Source: Aestuariivivens sediminis
GTDB taxonomy: Bacteria; Bacteroidota; Bacteroidia; Flavobacteriales; Flavobacteriaceae
Direction: 5' to 3'
Assembly: GCF_022662105.1 (NCBI RefSeq)
Contig: NZ_JAKMCP010000007.1
Coordinates: forward strand, 1 to 64,000
DNA: 64,000 nucleotides
Shown here: piece after piece, positions 8,483 to 17,500 of the stretch
How positions within the stretch are numbered: the first letter of the stretch is position 1
Layout: the number at the start of each line of letters is the position of its first letter
Notes under the pieces: generated by a model
Told to the model about the DNA's origin: nothing
What the model saw: the letters and a program-made list of their open reading frames with translations, nothing else
Databases searched by the model: none
Translations under genes and position numbers: made by a program

Positions 8483-10021
8483 TTAGAAGGGGACTTCATC
8501 GTCCTCGTCATTAGAGGAACTGCCGAAGGCCTCATCGGGATTCGCTTTAAAGGAATCGGGCCTGAAGGTGTCATCATTGGCCGCAGCATTCATTTTACTG
8601 TGGAACTCGAACGGCGAATCGAAATTATCCAAATTATCAAACTTTCCTAGATGACCGATGAATTTCAATCGGATGCTATCCAGCCCTCCATTACGGTGTT
8701 TCGCTACAATGAACTCGGCCTGGCCTTCTGTAGGGGACCGTTCTTCATCGTCCCATTCGTCTATTTTATAATATTCCGGTCTATAGATAAAACTTACAAT
8801 ATCGGCATCTTGTTCAATGGCTCCGGATTCCCTTAAATCGGATAGCAAGGGACGCTTACTTCCCCCCCGCGTTTCTACCGCACGAGATAACTGCGATAAG
8901 GCTATTACCGGCACATCCAACTCTTTAGCCAATGCTTTCAGGTTCCTTGAAATCATTGAAATTTCCTGTTCTCTATTCCCGGAATTATTACCTCCTGTCG
9001 TCATTAATTGAAGATAGTCAATCATGATCAGTTTAATGCCATACTGGGAGGACAGTCGTCTGGCCTTGGCACGTAAATCAAAAATAGATAATGAGGGGGT
9101 ATCGTCGATATAAAGCGGTGCTTTTTCAAGGCCCTTGACTTTAACATTGAGCTGCTCCCATTCATGTTTTTCCAATTTACCGGTTCTTAATTTTTCCGAA
9201 GATAAACCGGTTTCACTGGAAATCAGACGCGTAATTAACTGTACGGAGGCCATCTCCAGGGAGAAAAAGGCCACCGGAATATTTAGGTCTACCGCAATGT
9301 TTCTCGCCATAGACAAGGTGAGTGCCGTTTTACCCATACCGGGACGTGCGGCTACAATAATTAAATCCGATGGTTGCCATCCCGAGGTTAATTTATCCAA
9401 TTTGGTAAAGCCCGTTGGAATACCACTCAGACCTTCCTTGTTGGAGATATCCTCAATCTTTTTCTTGGCCTGAATGACCAAATCCAGAGCCGTTTCACTG
9501 GACTTCTTAATATTCCCCTGGGTCACTTCATAAAGCTTCGCCTCGGCTTTATCCAACAGATCGAAAACATCTTTAGTTTCGTCGTAGGCATCTTCAATAA
9601 TTTCACTTGATATTTTAATTAAGCTCCGTTGGATGAATTTTTGTAAAATGATTCTGGCATGGAACTCAATATGGGCAGAAGAAGAGACTTTTTGGGTCAA
9701 AGAAATCAGATAAAAGTCACCCCCGCACAATTCCAATTTCGAATTTTTCTTTAATTGGCTCGAAACGGTTAATAAATCGATGGGTTCGCTATTTTCGAAC
9801 AATTGGAAAATGGCTTCAAAAATATGTTGGTGGGCTTCCTTGTAAAACGCATCGGGACTTAGAATATCTATAACCTCATCGACACCTTTCTTATCAATCA
9901 TCATGGCTCCCAACACAACTTCCTCTAAATCAAGTGCTTGTGGAGGTAATTTCCCTTTTTCTAAATTGATAAGCGTGCTCTTATCAACTTTAAAGCCTTG
10001 CATTGGGTTGGGTTGTTTCAT
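8483..10021 (-). CDS. dnaB: replicative DNA helicase DnaB
   Basis: Hexameric 5'-3' helicase of the replication fork, 512 residues, no intein. An N-terminal DnaB domain (about 30-130) precedes a linker and the RecA-like helicase domain with Walker A ARPGMGKTA near residue 225, FFSLEM, the Walker B segment IMIDYLQLM, and the arginine-containing SQLSRAVETRG and DLRESGAIEQDAD motifs. The C-terminal tail is acidic (DEDDEVPF), common in this phylum and likely a protein-contact peptide. The start at 10021 gives a normal N-terminus. The upstream 167 bases hold an inverted repeat and a DnaA-box-like site, described separately. Confidence 0.97.
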   Translation of the reverse strand: MKQPNPMQGFKVDKSTLINLEKGKLPPQALDLEEVVLGAMMIDKKGVDEVIDILSPDAFYKEAHQHIFEAIFQLFENSEPIDLLTVSSQLKKNSKLELCGGDFYLISLTQKVSSSAHIEFHARIILQKFIQRSLIKISSEIIEDAYDETKDVFDLLDKAEAKLYEVTQGNIKKSSETALDLVIQAKKKIEDISNKEGLSGIPTGFTKLDKLTSGWQPSDLIIVAARPGMGKTALTLSMARNIAVDLNIPVAFFSLEMASVQLITRLISSETGLSSEKLRTGKLEKHEWEQLNVKVKGLEKAPLYIDDTPSLSIFDLRAKARRLSSQYGIKLIMIDYLQLMTTGGNNSGNREQEISMISRNLKALAKELDVPVIALSQLSRAVETRGGSKRPLLSDLRESGAIEQDADIVSFIYRPEYYKIDEWDDEERSPTEGQAEFIVAKHRNGGLDSIRLKFIGHLGKFDNLDNFDSPFEFHSKMNAAANDDTFRPDSFKANPDEAFGSSSNDEDDEVPF

Positions 10022-10072
10022 AACTACGAAAGTAACTAAAAAGACGGTTTATTAGCCGAATTGCGATTTTCT

Positions 10073-10129
10073 GTTGTTAACCGGTAATTAACAATTGAAC
10101 TGTTAACAACTTAAAAATATTGTGAATAA
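10073..10129. promoter_or_regulatory. inverted repeat and DnaA-box-like site upstream of dnaB
   Basis: GTTGTTAAC (10073-10081) and GTTAACAAC (10102-10110) form a perfect 9-bp inverted repeat with a 20-base spacer. TTATTCACA, which fits TTATnCACA, lies on the - strand at 10121-10129. This could be an operator for dnaB. There is no box cluster of the kind expected at an origin. Confidence 0.35.
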
Positions 10130-10137
10130 GCATAAAA

Positions 10138-10166
10138 AAATCTGAAATAAAACCTTCAGATTTTTA
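10138..10166 (-). terminator. rho-independent terminator after accA
   Basis: AAATCTGAA (10138-10146) and TTCAGATTT (10154-10162) form a 9-bp stem with a 7-base loop. On the - strand the stem is followed by a T-run, just past the accA stop at 10189. It separates accA from dnaB. Confidence 0.75.
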
Positions 10167-10188
10167 TTAAAGTATGATTTTAAAAGGA

Positions 10189-11142
10189 TTACCCTTTAAA
10201 GACCCCCATGTTGGAATATTTTTCCATGCGCTGGGACACCAAATCTTTTGGTGATAAGTTTTTAAACTCGTCGTAAGATTTTACGATGGCATGGCTAACT
10301 AATTTAAAGGTCTTTTCCCGATCTCTATGGGCGCCTCCCAATGGTTCTTTAATAATATCATCCACCAATTTCAATTTCTTCATATCGGCGGCCGTTAGTT
10401 TCAGTGCTTCAGCGGCCCGTTCCTTATACTCCCAGCTGCGCCACAGAATGGAGGAACAGGATTCGGGAGATATTACGGAATACCAGGTATTTTCCAACAT
10501 CAACACTTTATCACCGACACCAATCCCGAGTGCCCCTCCCGAGGCGCCTTCTCCAATAATCACCGTGATGATGGGTACCTTTAGGCGGGTCATTTCCAGA
10601 ATATTTCTGGCGATCGCCTCCCCCTGTCCGCGCTCCTCGGCTTCCAGTCCCGGATAAGCCCCGGGGGTATCCAGGATGGTCACCACGGGAATCCCGAATT
10701 TCTCGGCCGATTTCATTAAGCGCAAGGCCTTGCGATACCCTTCCGGATTGGCCATACCAAAATTCCGATATTGCCTCGTTTTGGTATTATACCCCTTTTG
10801 CTGACCGATGAACATAAAACTTTGATCGCCAATTTTTCCCAATCCGCCAATCATGGCCTTATCGTCCCTAAAATTTCGATCCCCATGCAACTCTAAAAAG
10901 GTACTCCCGCAAATGGCTCTGATATAATCCATGGTATAGGGGCGATCCGGGTGACGCGACAGCTGAACGCGCTGCCATGGTGTTAATTTTTTATAGATCT
11001 CCTTTCGCGCTTCTCGTAACTTTTTTTCAATCTGCTTGCAGGTTTCAGTCACATCCACTTCACTCTCTTCCCCAATTATCTTGCACTTCTGCAATTGTTC
11101 CTCAAGGTCCTTTATGGGAAGTTCAAACTCTAAATATTCCAT
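10189..11142 (-). CDS. accA: acetyl-CoA carboxylase carboxyltransferase subunit alpha
   Basis: Alpha subunit of the carboxyltransferase that, with AccD, transfers the carboxyl group from biotin to acetyl-CoA to make malonyl-CoA, the first step in fatty acid synthesis. 317 residues, normal length. It begins with the family N-terminus [16 protein letters not shown] and has [21 protein letters not shown], the [16 protein letters not shown] stretch, the oxyanion-type [12 protein letters not shown] loop, and [11 protein letters not shown]. The start at 11142 is supported by this N-terminus. It has its own promoter-like box (11168-11175) and terminator, so it probably forms a single-gene transcript. 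Confidence 0.97.
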   Translation of the reverse strand: MEYLEFELPIKDLEEQLQKCKIIGEESEVDVTETCKQIEKKLREARKEIYKKLTPWQRVQLSRHPDRPYTMDYIRAICGSTFLELHGDRNFRDDKAMIGGLGKIGDQSFMFIGQQKGYNTKTRQYRNFGMANPEGYRKALRLMKSAEKFGIPVVTILDTPGAYPGLEAEERGQGEAIARNILEMTRLKVPIITVIIGEGASGGALGIGVGDKVLMLENTWYSVISPESCSSILWRSWEYKERAAEALKLTAADMKKLKLVDDIIKEPLGGAHRDREKTFKLVSHAIVKSYDEFKNLSPKDLVSQRMEKYSNMGVFKG

Positions 11143-11167
11143 GAAATCTTTAGTTTTAGTTAGCCTA

Positions 11168-11175
11168 CAAATATA
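11168..11175 (-). promoter_or_regulatory. probable -7 box for accA
   Basis: On the - strand TATATTTG matches the TAnnTTTG box and lies about 26 bases before the accA ATG. A clear TTG -33 box is not seen at the ideal distance. Confidence 0.45.
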
Positions 11176-11195
11176 AAAACTTTAATCGTCTTAAC

Positions 11196-12095
11196 TCATG
11201 AAGTCCGTTTTCTTTTTAGGGCTTTGGTATTTTTTATAATCCCGTTCAAAAGCACCGTCGCTATAATAATGGTGGCCCCATAATAAAACGAATTGCTCAT
11301 CTGTTCCTTCTGAGGGAATAACATTACGGCCATTATTATGCCGTAAAGCGGTTCTAAATTATAGGTTAAAACCACCGTATAAGGGCTAATGAGTTTCATG
11401 ACATGCACCGCGGCAATAAAGGCATAGGCCGTACATACGGACGCCAATATAAACAGATACCCGAAATCGGACAGGCGCAATGAAAAGAAGCTCAGTGAAA
11501 AGCCGCCTTTAAAAATGAGAATAAAAAGGGTAATGAACAAGACACCACTAACAAACTCGTAAAACGAAATAACGGTAGCCGTATGCTGCTTTAAGAACGT
11601 GCCGTTCAAAACGGCGAATAAGGAGGATAGGAACGCCGAAATAATCCCTAAAATAATGCCGGTAAGATAGCGCATCTCACTTTGGGTAACAATATAGACC
11701 CCAATAACGACCACCAGACCGAATACGATTTCATACCAGATCACCTTCCGCCTGTAAATGACAGGTTCGATAAAGGACGCAAAAAAGGCCCCGGTGGAAA
11801 ACATGGCCAACGCTATGGACACATTTGCCGCATCTATGGCTCCAAAAAAGGTAATCCAGTGCAGGGCAATAATTATTCCGGCAACCGTATATCGCAAGAT
11901 GGCCTTTGGCGGAATTCTTAACCGTATGCCGGCCACTTTTACATAGGCCAAAATCAAAATGGAAGCCATGGCCATCCGAAACCAAACCAATGGGACGGCC
12001 GAAATTGAAATAACTTCTCCCAAAATAGCTGTAAAACCGGCAACAAACACCAAGAAATGGAGGTGCAGATAGTTTTTGAGTTTAGCGTTTGGCAT
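11196..12095 (-). CDS. DMT-superfamily (EamA) transporter
   Basis: Inner-membrane protein of 299 residues with about ten hydrophobic segments arranged as two five-helix halves, the usual EamA/RhaT-like architecture of drug/metabolite transporters. Characteristic features are the FRMAMASIL stretch after the second helix, a basic loop after the fifth helix (YRRKVIWYE), and the LEPLYGIIMAVMLF motif near the end of the second half. Substrate cannot be predicted; the family includes metabolite exporters. The start overlaps the end of the LptG-like gene by 14 bases, which suggests translational coupling in one operon with it. Confidence 0.88.
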   Translation of the reverse strand: MPNAKLKNYLHLHFLVFVAGFTAILGEVISISAVPLVWFRMAMASILILAYVKVAGIRLRIPPKAILRYTVAGIIIALHWITFFGAIDAANVSIALAMFSTGAFFASFIEPVIYRRKVIWYEIVFGLVVVIGVYIVTQSEMRYLTGIILGIISAFLSSLFAVLNGTFLKQHTATVISFYEFVSGVLFITLFILIFKGGFSLSFFSLRLSDFGYLFILASVCTAYAFIAAVHVMKLISPYTVVLTYNLEPLYGIIMAVMLFPQKEQMSNSFYYGATIIIATVLLNGIIKNTKALKRKRTS

Positions 12096-13158
12096 TTTTA
12101 AGAAGATAAACGGCTAAAATACCGAAAATGACATTAGGAAACCATACGGCAATGACCGGAGGAAAATCAGATTGTTCAGCCATGACGCCGAAGATCTTGT
12201 CGAAAAATACGAATACCATGGCAATACAAATCCCAACCGCCAGATTGACCCCCATACCCCCGCGTCGCTTTATGGAGGACACCGCCACCGCTATTATGGT
12301 CAGAATGAATACGGATACCGGCAAGCTCCATTTTCGATATTTTACCAGCTTATATCTCCCGATATTGGAAGACCCCCTGAGCTCTTCCTTTTTAATAAAT
12401 TCATTCAGCTCCGGATAACTTAAGGTCTCCGCGATATAAATTACAGGGGTTAAATCGTCCACATCAAAGGAAAACAGGGTATCCTTTCGCTTCACCTCTT
12501 CTATAACATCTTCAACTTCACCGATCTTCCGCTTTACATAATTGGTGAGCAGGTAGGTGGAGTCTTTTTCAACATAGGTAATGGTACTTGCGTTGATTTT
12601 GTAAATCAGTTTATTATTTTCAAAGTGCTCGAAAGTAAAGTCATAACCCCGTTTGTTCTTAACATCAAATCGACTTACATAAATGATATCGTTATCGTTT
12701 ATCTGTCGGTACACATTGGTGTTTTCAACAGCACTCCTCCCCTTTTTTAAATACTTGTAGCTAAAATCATTAAAGCCCTCACTGGCCTTTGGTGCAAGGT
12801 ACAGCCCCAAAACAATGGCCAATAGGGCCACAAAAAAGGCACCGATCAAATAGGGCCTTAAAAATCGTGTAAAGGACACGCCGGAGCTTAAAAAGGCAAT
12901 GACCTCCGTATTGTTTGCCAATTTCGAGGTAAACCAGATGACCGACAAAAACAAAAACAGCGGAAATAACAGGTGAGCGAAATAAATGGTAAAGTCCAAA
13001 AAGTAAAGCATGACTTCACCAAATGGCACTTCATTTTCTAAGATCCGGCCAATCTTTTCGGCGAGATGCACCGTTATTCCAATAGGAATAAACAACAGGA
13101 GCATCATAAAAAATGTGAACAGATATCGCTTTAATATGTACCAATCCAGTATCTTCAT
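12082..13158 (-). CDS. LptF/LptG-family permease (YjgP/YjgQ)
   Basis: Inner-membrane subunit of the lipopolysaccharide export ABC system, which lifts LPS from the inner membrane into the Lpt bridge. 358 residues: an N-terminal helix pair after MKILDWYILKRYLFTF, further helices around 50-120, a periplasmic beta-rich domain (about 130-265), and a C-terminal group of helices with the RKWSLPVSVFILTIIA segment. The Bacteroidota members are close to LptG; which of the two Lpt permeases it is cannot be decided here. It lies downstream of tgt on the same strand, an arrangement I associate with this group. Neighbour overlap with the DMT gene suggests an operon. Confidence 0.9.
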   Translation of the reverse strand: MKILDWYILKRYLFTFFMMLLLFIPIGITVHLAEKIGRILENEVPFGEVMLYFLDFTIYFAHLLFPLFLFLSVIWFTSKLANNTEVIAFLSSGVSFTRFLRPYLIGAFFVALLAIVLGLYLAPKASEGFNDFSYKYLKKGRSAVENTNVYRQINDNDIIYVSRFDVKNKRGYDFTFEHFENNKLIYKINASTITYVEKDSTYLLTNYVKRKIGEVEDVIEEVKRKDTLFSFDVDDLTPVIYIAETLSYPELNEFIKKEELRGSSNIGRYKLVKYRKWSLPVSVFILTIIAVAVSSIKRRGGMGVNLAVGICIAMVFVFFDKIFGVMAEQSDFPPVIAVWFPNVIFGILAVYLLKNAKR

Positions 13159-13252
13159 TGTTGTTGACGCTCATGGAGCGCAGCACTATTGGAATTAAAT
13201 TTTAACACTTACCCCGTGATAAACGCATGGTTTACCGTATCCATTCATGGCT

Positions 13253-14383
13253 CTACAAACGCTTATCCATTTGTGTTACCATACTATTTTTCCAGGACCT
13301 GAAATCTCCTGCTAATATATGTTTTCTGGCTTCTCTAACCAACCATAAATAAAACCCTAAATTGTGAATGGTCGCAATTTGTTTGCCTAACAACTCATTA
13401 ACCGAAAACAAGTGCTTTAAATATGCTTTGGTGTAATCGGTATCCACAAAAGTGATGCCCATCTCATCAATGGGAGAAAAATCGTCCACCCATTTTTTGT
13501 TCTTGATGTTTATCGTCCCATGGGCCGTAAACAGCATCCCGTTTCTGGCATTTCGGGTTGGCATCACACAGTCGAACATATCAATGCCCAGAGCGATGTT
13601 CTCCAAAATATTTATCGGGGTACCCACACCCATGAGGTAACGGGGTTTATCCTCTGGTAAAATATGACATACCACATCGGTCATGGCATACATGTCTTCT
13701 GCGGGTTCGCCTACCGACAATCCTCCAATGGCATTCCCAAACGCTCCCGCATTTGCGATATATTCTGCCGATTGCTCGCGTAAATCCTTATAGGTACTCC
13801 CTTGCACAATAGGAAAAAAGGCCTGGTCGTAGCCGTACTTTACCGGAACCTTTTTTAATTGATCGATACACCTGTCCAGCCAACGGTGTGTCATGTGCAT
13901 GGAACGCCTGGCATACTGATAATCGCAAGGATAGGGTGTGCATTCATCAAAGGCCATAATAATATCGGCTCCTATGCTACGCTGAATGTCCATCACATTT
14001 TCCGGGGTAAAAACGTGATAACTCCCATCAATATGGGATTTGAACTTAACCCCTTCCTCTTTTATTTTTCGGTTGGCAGATAAGGAATAGACCTGATAGC
14101 CTCCCGAATCCGTCAGGATATTTCTGTCCCAATTCATGAATTGGTGCAGTCCACCGGCCTTTTCCAAAATTGGGGTTTGGGGTCTTAAATACAAATGATA
14201 GGTGTTCCCTAAGATAATATCGGGATTAATGTCATTCTTAAGTTCTCTCTGATGCACGCCTTTTACCGATGCCACAGTTCCTACCGGCATAAAAATGGGG
14301 GTTTCAATACTCCCGTGATCGGTGGTTATCGTACCTGCCCTCGCCTTGCTTTCTGGATCGGTCTTAAGTAATTCGAATTTCAT
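13253..14383 (-). CDS. tgt: queuine tRNA-ribosyltransferase, lacking the usual zinc cysteines
   Basis: Tgt exchanges guanine-34 for the queuosine precursor in tRNAs with GUN anticodons. 376 residues, normal length, TIM-barrel fold. The DSGGYQVYSL segment with the general acid Asp, MAFDECTPYPCDY, GLSVGEP and the nucleophile region FDCVMPTRNARNG are all present. The zinc site is unusual: where the family has C-x-C-x-x-C followed by His, this protein reads DEMGITFVDTDY, so none of the three cysteines is present, while the IHNL histidine remains. The rest of the C-terminal domain (YTKAYLKHLF, FYLWLVREARKHI) is conserved. It is therefore probably functional with a metal-free C-terminal subdomain. 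First gene of the tgt-lptG-DMT run. Confidence 0.95.
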   Translation of the reverse strand: MKFELLKTDPESKARAGTITTDHGSIETPIFMPVGTVASVKGVHQRELKNDINPDIILGNTYHLYLRPQTPILEKAGGLHQFMNWDRNILTDSGGYQVYSLSANRKIKEEGVKFKSHIDGSYHVFTPENVMDIQRSIGADIIMAFDECTPYPCDYQYARRSMHMTHRWLDRCIDQLKKVPVKYGYDQAFFPIVQGSTYKDLREQSAEYIANAGAFGNAIGGLSVGEPAEDMYAMTDVVCHILPEDKPRYLMGVGTPINILENIALGIDMFDCVMPTRNARNGMLFTAHGTINIKNKKWVDDFSPIDEMGITFVDTDYTKAYLKHLFSVNELLGKQIATIHNLGFYLWLVREARKHILAGDFRSWKNSMVTQMDKRL

Positions 14384-14714
14384 ATGTTTAATTCTCCCGG
14401 GGCAACAAACCTACATATTTTATCCCAAAAAATATAAACATATTCGCTCTAGTTCAGCCTTTGGGTAAAATCGGCTGAAGGTTCACCCCTTTGGAACCCC
14501 TTCGTTAGAACCCATGTGGCGAAAACAGCTTGATGTCCCTACCTTAAGTATATCCCATATACCAAAATTTATGGGGGCTCTACATGCTTTTGGTGCTCAT
14601 GGCAAGGTGCTCAGCGCCTGAAGAGGCCCTCAATTAAAAACCAAAAAAGGAAAATAAAACCGCTTTGGCAGCGTTTTTGATTAATGACAAACCTAAATCT
14701 TAAAACTTTGTATT
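14384..14714. other. intergenic stretch with no recognised gene
   Basis: About 330 bases between the divergent tgt and beta-barrel genes. Both promoters should lie here. A TTG at 14677 followed 21 bases later by TAAAACTTTG (14701-14710) is only a weak promoter candidate for the + strand gene. No stable terminator, RNA gene or coding remnant was recognised. Confidence 0.4.
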
Positions 14715-15302
14715 ATGAACAGATTATTTTTGATTCCCGTACTAGCCATGCTCATGGTTACCGGTGTACACGCACAAACGGCCACCGGTTTCGGATTAAA
14801 AGGAGGCTTAAACTACAATGCCAATGGCAAGTATTTTGAATCCATAAGCAACAATGCCAAAAACCCGGATAGAAATATTGGCTATCACCTGGGCATTTTC
14901 GGTAAAATCGGGAATCAGGTGTATTTTAAACCCGAGCTGATTTACACCAGTACGAAAAGTGACTATGATAACGATACCTTTAAAATGGAAAAATTGGATG
15001 CGCCGCTTCTGGTGGGTATCAAGGTACTTGGCCCTATAAGTGTCTTTGGAGGCCCAGCGTTTCAATATATCCTGGATACCGAATACGACGGCATTTCCAT
15101 TAACGACATTGAAAATGATTTTACACTGGGTTTAAATTTCGGAATTGGACTCAATTTCAAACGCCTGGGTATCGACCTGCGCTACGAAAGGGGTTTTAGC
15201 GACAATGAGGCCCAATTTTTTATAGACGAACTATCCACCAATCCGGACCGCCTGGATACCCGCCCCGACCAGCTTATTTTAAGTTTGTCCTTTATCCTTT
15301 AA
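14715..15302 (+). CDS. outer-membrane beta-barrel protein
   Basis: Protein of 195 residues with a clear signal peptide (cleavage near VHAQ, residue 21). The mature part alternates hydrophobic and polar residues and ends in a phenylalanine-containing strand (LILSLSFIL), typical of small eight-stranded barrels of the porin-family or PorT-like group common in Bacteroidota. Strand signatures include GFGLKGGLNYN, QVYFKPELIYTS and LGLNFGIGLNFKRLGIDLRYERGF. Function is not predictable; such proteins may be structural or act as small adhesins or transporters. It stands alone between divergent and convergent neighbours. Confidence 0.8.
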   Translation: MNRLFLIPVLAMLMVTGVHAQTATGFGLKGGLNYNANGKYFESISNNAKNPDRNIGYHLGIFGKIGNQVYFKPELIYTSTKSDYDNDTFKMEKLDAPLLVGIKVLGPISVFGGPAFQYILDTEYDGISINDIENDFTLGLNFGIGLNFKRLGIDLRYERGFSDNEAQFFIDELSTNPDRLDTRPDQLILSLSFIL

Positions 15303-15365
15303 ACGGAAACCCGTTTCATTTTAGAATCAGGGGATCTCAATAGGAAACCTTTTGAGATCCCTGTT

Positions 15366-17102
15366 TTAATGCCCGGTTGCCTTCCCGGCCCCACTGGGAA
15401 TTCTAATTTTTTCCACCATATTTTGTACCCGTTTTGGGGGTTTCGGAGTCAAGGTCATAATGCTAATGGACACGATAAAATTAAGCAGCATGGCCACCGT
15501 ACCGAACCCTTCCGGGGAAATGCCAAACCACCATTCGCTTTGGTCCGGTAAGGTCTCATCAAACCACCCTAATTTGTATTTGATCATATACAACAACATG
15601 GAAACGATACCGGCCACCATACCGGCAATGGCCCCTTCCTTATTCATACGTTTATAGAAAATCCCCAAAATGATGGCCGGAAAAAATGAGGCCGCGGCCA
15701 GGCCAAAGGCCAAAGCCACTACGGCTGCCACAAATCCCGGGGGGTTGATGCCAAAGTAACCCGCAACACATACCGCACCCACAGCCGAAAGGCGAGCGGC
15801 TATCAATTCCCCTTTTTCGGATATTTTAGGGTTGATTATCTTTTTAACCAAATCATGGGATACCGATGCCGAGATGACCAGCAACAATCCTGCAGCCGTA
15901 GATAAGGCTGCCGCCAATCCTCCTGCAGCGACCAAGGCGATAACCCAATTGGGTAACTTTGCAATTTCCGGATTGGCCAATACCATGATGTCCCGGTCCA
16001 CCACCAATTCATTGGCAGTGTCATCGGCCAGGTATTGGATATGGCCGTCATTATTCTTATCGTTAAAGGTGATCAAACCGGTGGTTTCCCATTTTTTAAA
16101 CCAATCCGGAACGCCGGCGTAGGGTTTATCGGAAACCGTTTCGATCATATTGGTTCTTGCAAAAACAGCCACTGCCGGTGCTGTGGTATAGAGAATCACG
16201 ATCAATAAAAGGGCGATACCCGCCGATTTACGGGCGTCCTTGACCCGTTTCACCGTAAAAAACCTCACAATCACATGCGGCAGGCCTGCCGTGCCGACCA
16301 TTAAGGCCAGGGTAATGGCAAACACATCGATCATGGATTTGGAACCCTCGGTATAGGCGTTAAAACCAAGCTCCGTACTTAAACCATCCAGCTTATCCAA
16401 AAGATAGGTGCCCGAACCATCGGCCAGCTCACTACCAAAACCCAATTGGGGAACGGGGTTTCCGGTCATTTGTATGGAAATGAAAATGGCAGGGACCATG
16501 AAGGCAAAAATGAGGACACAATATTGGGCTACCTGGGTATAGGTAATGCCTTTCATCCCTCCTAAAACGGCATAGAACAACACGATAAACATCCCAATAA
16601 TAACCCCGGTGTTGATATCCACCTCGAGAAATCGGGAGAATACGATACCTACCCCTCGCATCTGCCCTGCCACATAGGTGAAGGATACCAGCAGGGCACA
16701 AAATATGGCCACAAGTCGTGCCGTTTTAGAGTAATACCGATCCCCAATAAAATCGGGAACCGTAAATTTTCCAAACTTTCGTAAATAGGGTGCCAACAAC
16801 AAGGCCAGCAACACATAGCCTCCGGTCCACCCCATGAGATAAACGGCCCCGTCGTAACCGGCAAAAGAAATGATCCCGGCCATGGAAATAAAGGAGGCCG
16901 CACTCATCCAATCGGCAGCCGTAGCCATCCCATTGGCCAGTGGGGACACACCGCCACCGTCAACGTAAAAATCTTTGGTGGAATTGGCACGAGACCATAT
17001 GGCAATACCGATATAGAGCGTAAAGGTCAATCCAACGAGGATATAGGTCCACTCCTGAACCCCGATTCCTTCCAAAACAATCATACTACTCATCATATCC
17101 AT
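15366..17102 (-). CDS. sodium:solute symporter, large subunit
   Basis: SSS-family transporter of 578 residues with about 13 membrane segments, related to acetate permease ActP and the VC_2705-type symporters that work with a DUF4212 small subunit. Visible are the ANSTKDFYVDGGGVSPLANGMA start, AADWMSAASFISMAG in the second helix, a long periplasmic insertion rich in Asp and Asn (about 320-380), and the ALSTAAGLLLVIS segment for sodium binding. Acetate or another small carboxylate is a reasonable substrate, but that is inference. The start overlaps the small-subunit gene by 17 bases, which indicates translational coupling. Confidence 0.9.
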   Translation of the reverse strand: MDMMSSMIVLEGIGVQEWTYILVGLTFTLYIGIAIWSRANSTKDFYVDGGGVSPLANGMATAADWMSAASFISMAGIISFAGYDGAVYLMGWTGGYVLLALLLAPYLRKFGKFTVPDFIGDRYYSKTARLVAIFCALLVSFTYVAGQMRGVGIVFSRFLEVDINTGVIIGMFIVLFYAVLGGMKGITYTQVAQYCVLIFAFMVPAIFISIQMTGNPVPQLGFGSELADGSGTYLLDKLDGLSTELGFNAYTEGSKSMIDVFAITLALMVGTAGLPHVIVRFFTVKRVKDARKSAGIALLLIVILYTTAPAVAVFARTNMIETVSDKPYAGVPDWFKKWETTGLITFNDKNNDGHIQYLADDTANELVVDRDIMVLANPEIAKLPNWVIALVAAGGLAAALSTAAGLLLVISASVSHDLVKKIINPKISEKGELIAARLSAVGAVCVAGYFGINPPGFVAAVVALAFGLAAASFFPAIILGIFYKRMNKEGAIAGMVAGIVSMLLYMIKYKLGWFDETLPDQSEWWFGISPEGFGTVAMLLNFIVSISIMTLTPKPPKRVQNMVEKIRIPSGAGKATGH

Positions 17103-17349
17103 ATTTTTTATCCAGGGTATTCATGAGCCGAACATATACAAAGATGAGGATGACAAAGACGTACATGGCCCCCTGCTGTGCGAACCAAAAGCCCAGTTTA
17201 AAACCTGCGATCTTAAATTGATTGAGTTCGTCCTTAAACAATATGCCCGCACCGAAGGACACCAGGAACCAAATGGCCAATAACAGCAGCACATATTTAA
17301 TGTTTTCACGCCAATAGGCACTGGCTTTGATCTTTTCGTTTTTATCCAT
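17086..17349 (-). CDS. DUF4212 symporter small subunit
   Basis: A 87-residue membrane protein with two helices, about 20-45 and 52-75, a basic N-terminus and an acidic tail. The IKYVLLLLAIWFLVSF segment and the GFWFAQQGAMYVFVILI segment match the DUF4212 family, the small partner of SSS symporters. It probably stabilises or regulates the large subunit encoded by the overlapping gene that follows it in the same transcript. Confidence 0.92.
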   Translation of the reverse strand: MDKNEKIKASAYWRENIKYVLLLLAIWFLVSFGAGILFKDELNQFKIAGFKLGFWFAQQGAMYVFVILIFVYVRLMNTLDKKYGYDE

Positions 17350-17500
17350 GTTCTAATCGTTTAGTTTATCGGTTTGTGACAGTATTACGGTATTTAAAAT
17401 CCGGGATTTGTCCTTCCTACAACGCCGTTTTTTTCTTGCTACAGGTATCAAATATAATTTTTTGTTGGTAATTCTATTGATTTTATAGGAATTTGTTCCA

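Noticed and set aside
10073-10129. Replication origin upstream of dnaB
   Set aside because: Only one DnaA-box-like site and no AT-rich unwinding element with box cluster.
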